Counted from the first letter of the stretch, positions 1-11,462 are shown. The stretch is DNA of 64,000 nt from Pleodorina starrii (GCA_030267565.1 BRXU01000037.1:841001-905000), one strand, 5' to 3'. Notes: a model not told the origin generated them from the sequence alone. A program made the numbers and translations.

Positions 1-856
1 AGTGTCGCGGCCGAGGGGGGAATGGAGTTGGCACTTAGCTTGCTTGATGACTTGCATGGCAGCACGAAGCACTCACGAACAACCAGCGAGCGACGACTGC
101 GTGTGCCTAATCTCCTCACGCCGCCACGCACAGTCAACGGGAACCCTGCCCGGGGCGGGTCGAGGTGCCGCCGGCAACGAGAAGGAACGAATGCGAATGC
201 CGGGGGAAGTGGCCGCCGCCATGGGCAACCCTTGCCTACCAGTTAGACATCTACTACTTACTACATACCACCGAAGAAATGCAGCCCTGCCTGCCGGCGG
301 CGCGGCCCTCACCGCAAGCGAGCAAGGAGAGAAACTCACTTGCTCGACGTATGCACCGGCGGCCACGAGATGGTCCGGGAATCACGCCCCGTGCACGGGA
401 TAGTGGCTGCGCAGGAACCAACCTTGCAGTCAGTTCTTGTCTGCCCATGCTTACATCAGCTCCAACAGAGAAGAGGAGGGACTGATGCCCGCCGACAGCA
501 GCATGACAGCAGCGTCCCCCCGGGCCAATCCACCGAGGTCGGTCAGCCAAACCGCCGACTACTTCTGAATTATGTTTGCCAAACGAATGACGTGTGGCCC
601 CTCCAACATATCCCCAAGGAGCAGGCCCGCGCGCGGTATTCTGTAACATGCGGTACATGCCCGGATTGAAGGGCGGGGCTGCAAACCCCGCACGCAGACA
701 ACCTGCCGCGACAGCAGAATTCAATCTCCCCATAGAATTGCAACCCAACACCAACGCCGATGTCGCACACCCACGCAAGAAACTCTACCCACATTGACAA
801 CCAGCCGCACCATTGCCGGCGGAAGGAGCCACTGTGCATTCATTCTACCCGTCGCC
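1..856. other. No gene recognised; 3' flank of the minus-strand membrane-protein gene
   Basis: Several frames are open, as expected of GC-rich DNA, but none shows a domain, a convincing start or paired splice sites. The segment lies directly downstream of the stop codon of the minus-strand gene at 857, so at least its right half is probably that gene's 3' untranslated region. Confidence 0.4.
451..455 (-). terminator. Candidate poly(A) signal TGTAA
   Basis: The plus strand reads TTACA, giving TGTAA on the minus strand about 400 nt past the stop codon at 857. TGTAA is the usual polyadenylation signal of chlamydomonad nuclear genes. The motif is only 5 nt, so chance occurrence is quite possible. 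Confidence 0.25.
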
Positions 857-1415
857 TCAGGCAGCTTCCTGCCTTCCTTCAGTATGCAGCATGGAAGTCC
901 CCAACCCTCCATCAAAACTCCCATTTAATAAGTCGTCCGTTTTGTCACCAGGCTGCGATGTCGTACGCAGTTCATCTTCAGGCCGCCTCCCGGGATCTGT
1001 CGTATCCGGCTGCAGCAGGTCGAGGTCGGTTGGGAGGGCAGCGTCATCAAGCGCGAGGGGTGGAAGGGTGCGGCGGGGCGGTGCCGGCGTGGCCAAGAAC
1101 ATCGGCATTTCGGCTGACGGGATAGTGGGATTCAGGGCTGTTTTTTCGGCTTTCGTCGACGCCGGATCATCCTCGGCCCCGGGAGCTTGGTCGGAGGCTC
1201 CGGTAGCGGGGGGAAGTGGCAGTGCCGTGTCCACATCGGACCGTAGACTCTGTTGAGGATCTTCGAGGTCCGGGACCAGTAGTTGTGGGTGTTGTGGTGT
1301 ATTGGGAATGGACAATTCCGGCATCTCAGCGGACGGTATGATGGAAGGTAAGGTTACAAGTTGTTGGACCTTAACCGGAGCCGGCGGGTCATCATCATCA
1401 TCAGCGGCTCCGAGA

Positions 1416-1447
<32 letters not shown>

Positions 1448-4400
1448 GGAGGGCGGCGGCAGCGGCACCGGCGTGGCGTCCGGTTGGCTCTGCTGCTGCG
1501 GTTGTTCGGGGGCGACAGCTTGATGGCGACGGAGTCGACGACGAAACCAGATGCAGGCAGCAATAATAAAAATACATTTGAGAACGGCGGCGATTAATCC
1601 AAGTATGGCAAGGATCCACGAAAGACTTAGCGATACCCCACCTTCGGAGGGAGGTGGTGATGGCGGATGGGAGATGGGCGAAGGGGGCAGTTCCGAACTT
1701 GGGGGCGGAAAGCGCTGAGGAGAAGGAAGCGGGGAGGGCAGTGCCGGGCTGCTGGGAAGCGGTGAAGGAGGTGGCAGCAATTGAGGTTTGGACGATGGGG
1801 AGGGTGGAGGATTTGGCGGGGGTCGAGGCGGCCGGGGTGGCGGTGATGGTGGGTAGGGCGGCTCGGGATGGCTGAAGCTAGAGGTGGCGTATGTTGTGAG
1901 GTTCGTCTTGTCTACAATTCCGATGATAACGACTCCCGAGGCTGGTGTGTCGGGGCCCGGAGTCCAGACAAACGTTGCCGTAAAAGAGGGGGCGGGGATT
2001 CCATCAGCTGGACTGAACAGCAAGTCAGCTCCCTTGGGCAGGGGGCTGTTTGTGATGCGCAGTTTGTCCCCGGGATCAGCGTCCGTCATCACGATTTGTA
2101 CCTGCGTAAGAAATAAAGTGGTGCAGCCGTGAAAGAAAGGGTGGAAACCAGGTATGACAACTTGCTGGGTGGGCTGCGACGATTGCAACAGCAATGTATG
2201 AGCCTCAGGTCAAGGGCAGGCATGCCTCTGGTGCATGCCACGTAATACATACAGGTCATGAAGGCCGACGGATTTAGTAAAGACATATCGCAAATACCTC
2301 AAAGCTGTGTCGTCTCCTACAAAAACAAGTTCCGTAACAACACTGATGAAGGTACAACGAAGGTGCGTGCACGCATGTTTGCTCGATTAGCTGGCGTCGA
2401 GCAGCAATAATAGCGACCGAAGGAAGAAGTCACATGCGTGCCTTGTCGGTGGGCTTCCTAACCTACCCCACAACGAACGCTGATGTTGCAGGCGTGCACC
2501 CACCTGCACCTCGGTCCCAATACTGACGGGGACGTTGCCTCCAGTCTGCGGCAGGTTCGTTCCGGTCGAGTGTATCATTGCTGACTGGAATATAGGAGCC
2601 GAAGAGGTGTCGGCCAGCATCTGTAACATTGTTTTGGAAAACGGCGGAAGCCCGCGGCCAGTCGTGCGGGGGGATCAACCTTTGACGAAAAGAAATCAGC
2701 GAAAAAAATTAAGAGGGGCAAGACGCTGCTGCTAGCTAAGCGACCCGACAAAGGCCTGTGTAAAGGTCTTGGCAGCTACGCATGATGAAACGAACCAAAT
2801 ATGGTATAAAGCACGACGTAAGCCCAAACCTAGAGCAGACGCGCAATTGATAAAGTATCTAGCTCCCAAAATCAACCCACATACCTACACCTACCATCAT
2901 AAACGTTATGTCGTCATAGTGCCCCGTTGCAGGATCTAACATCCGCAAACCGACTGGCACCATGGAGTACATGTCGTACTGAGAGTTGCTCCACCCAAGT
3001 CTGCAGACGATGGGATGGGCGACAAGGAAAAGGGGCACGGGTAAGCAGCGAGAAGCAGATACAATGACATGCCTTGAAGCGAGTGGCCGCCGGCTTACTC
3101 GAGCTGCAGTGAACCGTATCTACGTGAACCGTATATACGTATCTTTCATGTTTTGTAATCTGTTCCAATTTTTCACGTGCACCTCAATCCGCCCATCTCG
3201 GATCAAGTATGGTGTAAACACTACGTAGGACCGAAGCTGCAGCAGAAGTGCCATTATTGATGAAGTATGTGGCATGACGATCGGTTGTAGCTCTGAATGC
3301 ATTTGCAAGCGGCCCTATCTACGTGCATCGTTCGTTCGCTCGCTTCTTCGTTCGTAATATACGGTCGATATATTTACCCACGCCTCGGCTCGCTCCCGGC
3401 CGGGCGTATATTAATGATACGCCAAGCGACCGGGAGCCGAGACGTGGGTTACCGTTATGGGAGCAGAGTGGGTGGGGTTGCGGGTTTCCCCGGCCCCAGT
3501 CCCCACCCAGCACCCACGTTCTGCAATTACTTGCCCCCGGCCGCTCGCTCTATCTGCTGACCTGCATCCACCGGGCACTGCTGCTGACGTCACCAGCTCG
3601 ACCTGTAATATATAGCGGGTCCGTGGCAACGCGTGGTAAGTAGTATAATATATAGCTTGTATATATATAACTACAGCACATGTAAACAATGTGGTGTAAA
3701 ACGACCGGGCCAGGACGTGACTTACCTCATCCACATAGGCGATGTCTCTGTTTATGGAGCACTCGATTTTCGTCCCGCGGGCGTCGACGGCGGGAATGAA
3801 CGTGTACGAATATTCCTGGCAATCAACACACGTGATGATGTATCGGACGAGGGTTGTCGGGCACATACATCAGGATCCTTCTCCGGAGAAGCAGGCGCTA
3901 ACCGGAGCCGGTAGGTGGGGCAGGCAAGCAGGAATCATGGCATTCCGCCGTTTGGCTGGTGGCATAACTTCGGCCTCGGATTCCATCCACAATCTTCCAA
4001 TTTGAGCCACCGACTGAGACCGAACCTCTCACGCACGCAAGCAATCGTTTCAAACATTTGGCCCGGATCTCTCGGCGAGTGTTCAAAGCACTGTGTCCCT
4101 GCGCCCGCCCTCGCTTGATGCGCGCATGCAGTATGTAGTCTATCCGGACAACGCTCGTTCTGCCGGTGCCGTCCTCTGCCTTGCGTGCCTTGTATTCCCT
4201 TGCTTGATAACACATTATGCAGTAGCGATTTTAGCGAACATATATCTTCCCTGTGAAGATGCAATCTGCGTAATCGCCTCTCTCTATGGGGACCCCGGAC
4301 AATATCACCAATCCACAAATAAAACCAAGGCGAAAGCGCGCGAGAGCCAGATATGCGAAGCAATGCTTGCATACTCACCCCCGGGTTTGCTTGGCCTATG

Positions 4401-4561
4401 GTCATGACTGCAGGAGCCTGCGTAGAAATGGACGATTGGACCCCTGGCACGTAACTGGTTCCGAACTGAAATGTATTCTGTCTCGTGGAATCCCGTAAAC
4501 CTGTTGCGCCCACGAGGGGTTCGACACGACAGCAGTCCCTAGCATAGATGTCAACGATGTC
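857..4561 (-). CDS. Multi-exon membrane protein: Ig/cadherin-like repeats, Pro-rich stalk, one TM segment (5' exons missing)
   Basis: Proposed coding segments (all phase 0, minus strand): 4561-4379, 4090-4037, 3815-3726, 2978-2895, 2620-2504 and 2101-857. Donors read GTGAGT, GTGCGT, GTAAGT, GTAGGT and GTGGGT; acceptors end in CAG. Joined, the middle exons read like a beta-sandwich repeat: YSYTF, then VPVGLRMLDPATG, then DADPGD, then FVWTP, followed by GVVIIGIVD. This pattern is typical of He_PIG/cadherin-like extracellular domains. The last exon adds a Pro-rich stalk (SPPP/PPSP runs), a hydrophobic span (about 1547-1622; LSWILAILGLIAAVLK start), basic residues, and a tail with poly-Ala, poly-Asp and two IPSAEMP motifs. 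It is likely a cell-surface or extracellular-matrix receptor-like protein with a cytosolic tail. No start codon or signal peptide is visible; upstream exons may lie beyond the transposon nest or be lost. The exon 4090-4037 is the weakest. Confidence 0.6.
1391..1447 (-). repeat. Trinucleotide repeats coding poly-Asp and poly-Ala
   Basis: (ATC)n at about 1391-1402 and (CTG)n at about 1418-1447 on the plus strand. Read on the minus strand in the gene's frame they give an Asp run and about ten Ala in the presumed cytosolic tail. Both are slippage-prone and likely to vary in length between strains. Confidence 0.7.
3374..3515 (-). mobile_element. Relic of a Dualen-type LINE 3' end inside an intron
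   Basis: Read on the minus strand, 3515-3407 aligns by eye with the last ~110 nt of family D (compare 7160-7255). It shares GGGGAAACCCG, the CACCC..CTCTGCTCCC stretch, and CCCACG.CTCGGC..CCGGTCG..GCGTAT at the very 3' end. Here the end is followed by an inverted copy of itself: 3374-3405 and 3419-3450 form an imperfect palindrome around TTAATGAT. This suggests an old 5'-truncated insertion from a related family with a foldback end. It lies in the intron between exons 3815-3726 and 2978-2895. Confidence 0.65.
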
Positions 4562-4743
4562 CTGGGGCACCGGAATGTTTTTTGAAGTCCTGCATGTGTG
4601 CACAAGAACAACATAACTGTGTTGAAGCATCGAACCTGGATTTAAGCACGGCATGCCAGCACCCTTGTATGGCTCTATCTATCATCGTTCCTATCTAGTT
4701 ACCCAGTTGGGGTGCGGTAAACTGCCACTTATACTAAATTGTA
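4562..4743. other. Short host stretch between gene exon and LINE D1
   Basis: There is no clear coding exon here. The minus strand ends in a plausible 3' splice acceptor (CCCCAG at 4567-4562) for the exon starting at 4561, so this is probably intron sequence. D1 homology starts abruptly at about 4744. Confidence 0.4.
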
Positions 4744-5867
4744 GGCTCGGGGTGGGCGATGGAGAGGCCTGTGAATGGCTGCGTATATGCATCGTGGTTC
4801 GCCCCAAAGAGCTGGTCCTCTGAAAAGCGTGAATAGTATGTATCTACGCAGTCGGCTACATTGAGGGGGGATGCAAAGCGTTCGGTTGTGGTGCCGAGCG
4901 CGGTCGTGAGGCGCTTCATAAGTGCTTCGGGCAGCCGGCGCTCGTTTGCCGCTTTGACGGGTTGCAGTTTGGTGCCCCCGCCGTTCCGGTACCGCAGGAG
5001 GAGGCGTGCGACGTCTTCCGCAAAGCCGCCCCTGGCGGCGAGTCGGGCATGGTCTTCCGGGCGGTTCTGCTGCGCGTCTTGGTACCTGTACCACAGGCTG
5101 CGGAGACGACAGACGGAGATTTGGCCTACACAGTTACCTTGGGGGCCGTAGACGAGGGCCAGTCCGATGGTCTGCAGTCCTTCAGGTATGTCCCCGTCAC
5201 CCTCCCAGGGTGTTCCGCAGAGGGGGCCGTTGTGTTTGCCGATCTGGATAGTGTAACGCCCTGTGGGGTAGATGTCCTTGTCCGGGTTTCCCGGTTGGAC
5301 GTTGATTTCGACAAACTGTCTGAGAAGGCGCTGCCCTCGGGTCGTGTTTAGGCATTCGGTTTCCCATCGACCTTGTTGTTGCCTTTCCGTCAGGTGCTTG
5401 TCGCGTGTCTCCGCCGCGCGCCCCGGGTCATGTCCGGCTTCCTGAGCGCGTCGATCCCGGAATGCATTGAGCAGTTCGATCCAGTTATCTTGTTGGGCCA
5501 GACGCGTGCCCTCGTCTTCAGTGGGCGCCCAGTCCACTTCGACTAGGCCCACCTGCGGTGGTGTGCCGTTGGAAGGCGCATGGGGGTGTACCGCCTGGGG
5601 GTGGTATCCGTTGGCAGCGTAGAGGGCGAGGGCTCCTTTGGTTACTGCCGTGCGTTCCCAGTCGACCAGGTAGTAGGTGCGGTGGGTGCCTTGGCTCGGT
5701 GGGTGGATTGTGCGCTGCTTCTTTGGGGTCGGTTTGTCGACGGCGACCCGCTTACGTATTTCTGCGTTGATGCACGCCACCCTTTCCTGGTCTCCGAAGA
5801 GGAATTGCGTGATACTGATTCCATACCACGCCGGGACCTCCGCAGGCCATGGTTCCTCGCCCAGCAG

Positions 5868-5879
5868 CATCTGGAGGAG
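5868..5879. repeat. Target-site duplication, left copy (CATCTGGAGGAG)
   Basis: This 12-bp sequence occurs once in uninterrupted D (compare D2 near 21150, reverse strand). Here it is found on both sides of D5, at 5868-5879 and 7275-7286. It is a textbook duplication from target-primed insertion. Confidence 0.9.
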
Positions 5880-5940
5880 CGAATACCATACCCGACCTGG
5901 ACATCAACGCCAGCGCACGCACCCTACAGCGCAAGATAGG

Positions 5941-6332
5941 CACTGCTTTCGGCCCGGGTGACCCGGGTTCAAGTCCTACCAAGGACATTTGGAACTTACC
6001 TGCACCCCACAGAAGCAGGCAATGGTTCATTGGCTGGCAACAGGGAAACCCTGCAATTCCCCCCGGGATCCCGGGATCGAAACCAGTCAGTGACCGTTAC
6101 CCGGGGTGTGATGAGAAAGGAGGGTGCCCACCCCTGTCCCTGTCCCGTCCGGAGGTTTACAAGACTCATCATACAGTCATCAGCACCGTCCAGCTGGCCC
6201 GTGGAGTCACCCAGAAGCCTGGCACGCTAGCTACTCAGCAGAAGTGGCAGCATCAGTGGAGCCGCCAGACAACATGTGTGTCCCATGTCCCGAGTCGGGG
6301 TTCCTCCGGAATTAAAAAAAAAAAAAAAAAAA
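5941..6332 (+). mobile_element. tRNA-like SINE with poly(A) tail, inside D5
   Basis: This 392-bp insert interrupts the D frame between GCGCAAGATAGG and CCGACACAAGC. Near its 5' end is a pol III B-box-like GGGTTCAAGTCC, and a second T-arm-like GGGATCGAAACC lies about 110 nt on. It ends in an A run (6314-6332). The same element occurs in reverse at 37828-38261, where ~30 extra 5' nt include an A-box-like ACCGAAAGTTAAGGC resembling a tRNA-Ser/Leu D-arm. This copy starts within that A-box, so it is 5'-truncated. Short AGG homology is shared at the junction. It shows no coding capacity and presumably depends on a LINE with a poly(A) end such as family B. Confidence 0.8.
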
Positions 6333-7136
6333 GGCCGACACAAGCACGCCAAACGGTGCTTCGACTACCTGTACGGCCAACTATGGAACGCCAAGCTCGC
6401 GAACCGCTTCAGGAAATCATTGGCCCCGGGAGGCCCAGTTGCGTCAGGAAGCTGCCCCCTGTGCCACAACCCCGACTCCGGGGGGCATATCCTGGGTGGC
6501 TGCCGCCACCCACGGATGCGCGCTCTATACATTCTTCGGCACAATCAGGCGGTTCAAACCATCACCAGTACGCTCGCCCGGGGAATCAACGGGGGCTGCT
6601 ACACGGTCATGGACGCCTGCCCCGCAGATGACCGGCCGGACTATGTAGCAGGCACAAGACTACCGCACTGGCTGCTCCCAAACACCCCGGAGGGAGAACG
6701 GCTCAAAATGCGCCCCGATCTACTCCTCATCCCTAGCATCCCTCTTCACGAGGCACAAGAGATCGGATACATGGGGCCCCCGGACCCTAGTCAACACACC
6801 GTGCATATCCTCGAAATAGGATACACGGCCGACACCAACCACAAGCAGAAACAACATGACAAAGCCATCCAACACTCCGAGCTAGCACGGCTCCTCACAA
6901 AGGAGGGGTGGAAAGTCTGTTACACAGCACAGGAAGCCATCAGCCTAGGCTTCGCCGGTACCATCCGAAAAGACTTACGCCCCCTTCTCCGCACCCTAGG
7001 GGCGGGCAGTGAAGCGGCCAAAACATGCTGCAACGAACTCCACGATCACGCTGTTCGGGCGCTCAATAAGATTGTGATCACCCGGCGGCAAATGGAACGC
7101 GCCCCGCACGAGACGCAACAGCAGACGGGCACATAA
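6333..7136 (+). pseudogene. C-terminal part of the D polyprotein: CCHC knuckle and restriction-like endonuclease (D5)
   Basis: The frame runs from GRHKHAKRCFDYLYG to the stop at 7134-7136. It contains a CPLC-x7-H-x4-C zinc knuckle, then MRPDLLLIP, then VHILEIGYTAD...KQKQHDKAIQHSEL. This matches the RPD...E...K layout of restriction-like endonucleases in RLE-bearing LINEs. With the APE domain upstream in full copies, it gives the double-endonuclease arrangement that defines Dualen/RandI. In D5 only this end survives, so it is a dead fragment. The D2 copy of the same region is split between 23505-23676 and 53301-53940. Confidence 0.85.
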
Positions 7137-7274
7137 CTAACACATACTCGTTCTCAACCCCCACCGCGGTGGCGGGGGAGGACTGGGACCGGGGAAACCC
7201 GTCACCCCACCTCCTCTGCTCCCTTAACCCACGCCTCGGCCTCCGGTCGGGCGTATTATTATTATTATTATTAT
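7137..7274 (+). other. D-family 3' UTR with (ATT)n end
   Basis: About 115 nt follow the stop, with GC-rich inverted repeats (CCCCCACC..GGTGGCGGGGG; ACGCC..GGGCGT), then (ATT)n from about 7251. The same end recurs at 53941-54091 with a longer ATT run. The conserved stem next to a simple repeat is a likely recognition site for the element's reverse transcriptase. Confidence 0.75.
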
Positions 7275-7286
7275 CATCTGGAGGAG
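7275..7286. repeat. Target-site duplication, right copy (CATCTGGAGGAG)
   Basis: This is the second copy of the 12-bp duplication, directly after the (ATT)n end of D5. It fixes the 3' boundary of D5 and the point where the D1 frame resumes. Confidence 0.9.
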
Positions 7287-8599
7287 CCGTTCGGCGGAGC
7301 CGACCCTGGTTAGCAGGCCCTTGTGGTGCGGGTGGCGTAGGAGCTCTTCGCAATGTTGGATGGTGAGTGGGGTGTGTCGGGGGTTCCAGCCGATGGCGTC
7401 GGTGTCCACGATGCCCGTTACCGGCTTGAGGTTTTGACGCAAAAGGTATGCTTTGAGGCGGTCACGGTCGGTTAGCCGCCGTGGCTGGTGTTGCCGGGCG
7501 TGACATCTAGGCGTCGAGCGTCGTGTGGTGGGATCTGCCGTCGCGCCCCCGGGCGGCGTCGGTTGGGTCGCCTCGTTGGCGATTATCACGCCTGGGGGTG
7601 TGGGGGCTGTGTCGGCGTGTGCGGTTTGCATGGCGTCGACCGGGTCACGGGGCTTTGGGGCGAGGTACTTTGTTGTGCGTCCGTACGGTATGGGTTTGGG
7701 TCCAGCCGTTTCGTCGGTTAGGCCGGTCAGGCCGGGGTTGTCTGGAATGAGCCGCAGCTCGGGGGGTAGAGATGTGGATCCGCGGTATCTGGGTGCCCGA
7801 GCCCGCACGCTGGGGTCAGCATTCATGGCGAGGCTGAGCTGGTTCAGGGCTATCCTATGGCGTGATCCCACGTTCCGGCCTCCGATTAGTTGCAGCTGAT
7901 CGGTGGTGATGATGTGCGTGCCCGTGTTCTGATCCCTCAGGGCCCTGAGGTCGAGACCCAGCTCAAGCAGAGGTTGTACGCATCGGAAGAGGAGCGCAAG
8001 CGCCTTGGGTTCGGCCGCTGGGTTGAGAGATCCGATCAGGTGGGCGAGGCTGCTCATTGTCGTTTCGTATGCTGTCCCTTTGTCCGTGAGTTCAATCCCC
8101 GCCTCCCTCACGAGAGCGAGCTGTTTCAGTGTGGTGTAGAATTTGCATTCCCGTTTGAGTTCATGTGCCGGTACGGTGCCCATGTATCGACTTTGCAGGT
8201 GGAGGAGAGCTCTAGTCACCGCTCCGAGACGGCCGTCATCATTGAGGGAGAGGACGAGGGTCTTTGCCGCCCGGACGGCGTATAAGGTGCGTACGGTGCC
8301 AACCCCCAGGCCGAGCCTCGCAGTCGGGTTGAGAATGGCGCGGGTGGGGAAGCCCATCTTGAGTCCGTAGCTGCGTTTGGCTATGCCCGCGATTTGCGCA
8401 TCGAAACTGGCAATGTCTTGTGGGGTGTACGCCATGGTGGGCAGGCTGTACGCCACGAAGGGGTGTATGAGGGTTCTGATCATGTTGATGCGTTGGTCGG
8501 GGGTCGTGAGGGAGCTCTGAATGCCCCGTCCTCGTCTGTCAACCTCGGCTTGCACATAGGCCACTTGTTCTGCCCAGTCTAGCGTGGGGGTAATGTGTA

Positions 8600-9620
8600 C
8601 TCCCAGATACTTGTACGGCTGCGTGGGGGGTGCGTACGGGATAGGCGTGTCGTCTATTCGAATTTGGTTTTTCAGAAGGCGTTCCAGGGCGGTCTGGTAT
8701 TTTTGTGTGCCGGGGCCTCTGCTCAGATCCTTGTCCGAGCGCGCGCGACCATGGAGTATGCCTTGTATCTGGCACTTGCTCACGTTGACCTTGAGGGCCC
8801 CCCACCTCGCATACCGTTCAATTTTTGAGCATTGGAGCCGCAGATCCGATACCGCGTTCGTAAGGATAACTAGGTCGTCAGCAAATGCCCCCGAGCTGAA
8901 GTGATGGCGATCGTTTTCTTCCGCCCGGAGGCAGCCATATCGGTACCCCCTGCCGCCGCTGTGCAGCCATCGTAGGAGGGGTTCCATGTAGATAATGAAC
9001 AGGACGGGTGACAGCGTGTCTCCCTGGATCGTTCCGCGCTCGATCGCAATGTTCGCAGTGCATCCGTGCTCGGTTCGTATGCGTGTCGCGGCGTGCGAGT
9101 ACAGGTTTGCAACCACCTCGATGAGGTCATCTGGGTAGCCCAGGTCGTACATGATCATAAGCAGTTTATCATGATCGGTGGTGTTAAACGCGGATGTGAA
9201 ATCGATATAGAGGAGGAACAGGTCGCGCCCGGTAAGGCCCGCGTCTTCGATAGCGTGCAGCACGTTCTGGATTTGCCGTTCTGTGTTGCGCTGCCGGAGG
9301 TACCCTTCCTGGGCCTCGGTAAAGATGTGTGCTTGCTCGCTGTAAGTTACGATGTTCAGCGTGATGTGGCTGGTGTACAGCTTGTAGAGGGTGTTGGCCA
9401 GGGCGATCGGGCGTTTGTTCTTAATAAGAAGTGGGTCTCCTTTCTTGGGGATGAGGACTGTGTCGGATTGTGTCCAGTGGGGGGGGATTTCGGCTTTGAC
9501 CCACATTACGGTGATCAGGTGGTGTATTGCGGTCTGGAGGTCGTCTGGAAGGGTTTGGAGGAGTTCATTGGGCAGGCCGTCCGGCCCGGGGGCTTTGTTG
9601 CGGGCGAGGTGGCCTAGGCA
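8600..9620 (-). other. Reverse transcriptase domain of D1
   Basis: Non-LTR RT blocks are visible: NKAPGPDGLPNELL, PKKGDPLLIKNKRPIALANTLYK, YIDFTSAFNT (motif A), RGTIQGDTLSPVLFIIYMEP (motif B), AFADDLVIL (motif C, catalytic Asp pair near 8880), LKVNVSKCQ and YKYLGVHI. D2 reads SAFNTIDHD where D1 has SAFNTTDHD. Confidence 0.95.
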
Positions 9621-10699
9621 GGTGCGAAAGTTGCATGGGTCGAGGATTCCGGGGAGGAGGGACGGGGGTGCGCCGTCCCAGCATGCAAGGCCTTGTCTGA
9701 GTGGGTCAGGGGCCCCAGCCTCTTCCCAGGGGTAATTGCGTGGGGCCTCGCCTGGGAGGTATTTGCCTGTGCGGGGACCAGAGACTGGCTTGGCTAGGAG
9801 GGCGAAGTGTGTGTGTAGCGCGTCGAGAATGCCTTCGGAATCCGTGCACAGGTGCCCGTCCTCGGGGTGGCGTATAGCCGCGATACCTCGCGGTTGATCG
9901 TCAGGCTCCAGGATTTGCCTGTGCGCCTGCTTTGGCTTCTTTGTGAGAAGGCGTTGGAGCCGCCTGCTTGCTCTGCGCATGTGCAGTTTGCGCGTCTCAT
10001 TAACCACCTTCCTGATTTCGTCCCCCTTGCTCCGGATCGCGGTGCGCAGGTCGCGGGTTTCAAGGTTGTCCCATGGGTCCCCCTGGCCTTGTGTTTGGCG
10101 GGTGGTACCAGTTTCAGGTGGGTCGGGGGTCTGATCTGTGGCTTTCGGGACCGGCGTTGCCTCCTGGGGGTGCCGTGATGGGGGTTGTTGGGTCGCTTTC
10201 GTCGGGTTGGGGGGGGCCCCCGGCGGGTGCAGTGCTTGCGTGAGGTCGCGTTTCAGTGCTTTGTGTTCATCATGTAAACGGGTCAGGCGCCTGCCAATGC
10301 CCCGTCGCACGTGCAGTCTCCCTGAGCGGGGGGCTTTTTGTTGGCAGTGACTTTCGAGGATGCCGAGGCATTGCAGCATGAGCGTCCCAAGCTCTTGGCT
10401 TAGGGAAGTGACATTCGTGGCTTGCACGGCCTCGTGATTGCGCAGGTGGCCAAGGATCATCCGCGCCTGGTCCTTGCCCGCGGCGCGCTCCATTTGGGTG
10501 GAGGCGGCTGTTATGGTCTCGTGCGCGGGGCGGAGAGCGTCCAGCAGGTGGGTAATTGCGCCCGTGAGTGTCGCCTCCATTTCCATGCGTGCTTTGCCTG
10601 TGCTTTCTTTGAGGATGGGCAGCTGGATGCGGCTCCATGAGCTGGGGTTCAGGTCTGTGGGGGCCTGGGCAGCGGGGGCAGGGAAGAGGCAGAGTCCCG

Positions 10700-11462
10700 C
10701 TAGGGGAAGGAGGGTACACAGCGGTCGGTGGTCGAAGTTGCCTCCACAATCGTACACTTGTTCGTATGCATTGCCCTCCTTGGCCACAGCGGCGGTGGTT
10801 TGGGGAGCAAGGAGGACGTCGTCGATGCGGCTCAGGTGGGTGTCGAGTCCGAGATGTGTCTGCGTGTAGGTGTATTCTCGTCGCCTGGTGTCTACTGGTT
10901 GTAGGTCGTTGTCCGTCGAGAAGCATCTGTGTGCCCTGTCGTCCGAGTTGCAGATGCCTGTCGACCGGTCACTCGCTTTGAGCACGGCGTTCCAGTCGCC
11001 CGCCATGACCAGGTGTTCACCCTTCACTTTGGCGTGCGCCGAGGCCGCTCGCCCATATTCGTATATTCTCTGCCGTGCGGTGGAGTCGGATGGGCAGTAC
11101 ACCCCTATGATGTGGAGGGCGGAGCTGGCCGGGGGGGCTATACGCACATGCCCTATGTACCCTTCCAGTTCAGTGGGTATAGGTTCTGCGGTGGCGCTGC
11201 CCTGTCTACTGAAGCGCTCCGCCACTCCGATCAGGACGCCTGCTTCCCGATTGGCGCGGTCGGCGACATGCGGGCGGTTGCTCAGGTAGGTCTGATAGGG
11301 CTGCATGCTGTGCTTCATGCTTGCAATAGCGCGCTGATGGTGGGCGCTTAGCTTGGTTTCGGTGAGCACCAGCACATCTGGCTTGTGGTCGTCGACTAGG
11401 CGCAAAATACCCTCGCGGTGCCCTTGCAGGCCTCGCGTGTTCATCGTAACGAGTTTGAGATA
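10700..11462 (-). other. APE-type endonuclease domain of D1
   Basis: The exonuclease-endonuclease-phosphatase signatures are in order: VTMNTRGL (Asn), LTETKL (Glu), AGDWNAVL (Asp/Asn), LSRIDDVLL, and FDHRPL (Asp-His). This domain would nick target DNA in the APE-bearing LINE clades. Family D also encodes a second, restriction-like nuclease, which marks the Dualen/RandI clade. Confidence 0.9.

Larger units (their letters stand above)
5880..7274 (+). mobile_element. D5: 5'-truncated Dualen-type LINE nested in D1
   Basis: This plus-strand copy starts just after the RNase H region (AATACCATACCCGACC, as in D2 near 23456). It contains the CCHC knuckle, the restriction-like endonuclease, the 3' UTR and the (ATT)n end, and it carries a SINE at 5941-6332. 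The 12-bp target-site duplication shows that it entered D1 by target-primed reverse transcription. It is the best copy for reading the C-terminal end of the D polyprotein. Confidence 0.9.

Noticed and set aside
6276..6345. Lys run fused to the D5 endonuclease frame
   Set aside because: It is the SINE poly(A) read in frame; the start lies in the SINE.
7224..7290. Poly-Ile stretch at the end of the D1 frame
   Set aside because: It is the reverse reading of the (ATT)n end of D5, not part of the protein.
9066..9617. Plus-strand frames of 100-400 codons opposite the LINE coding strands
   Set aside because: They mirror the coding strand in GC-rich DNA, recur antisense to both D1 and D2, and contain no independent domains.
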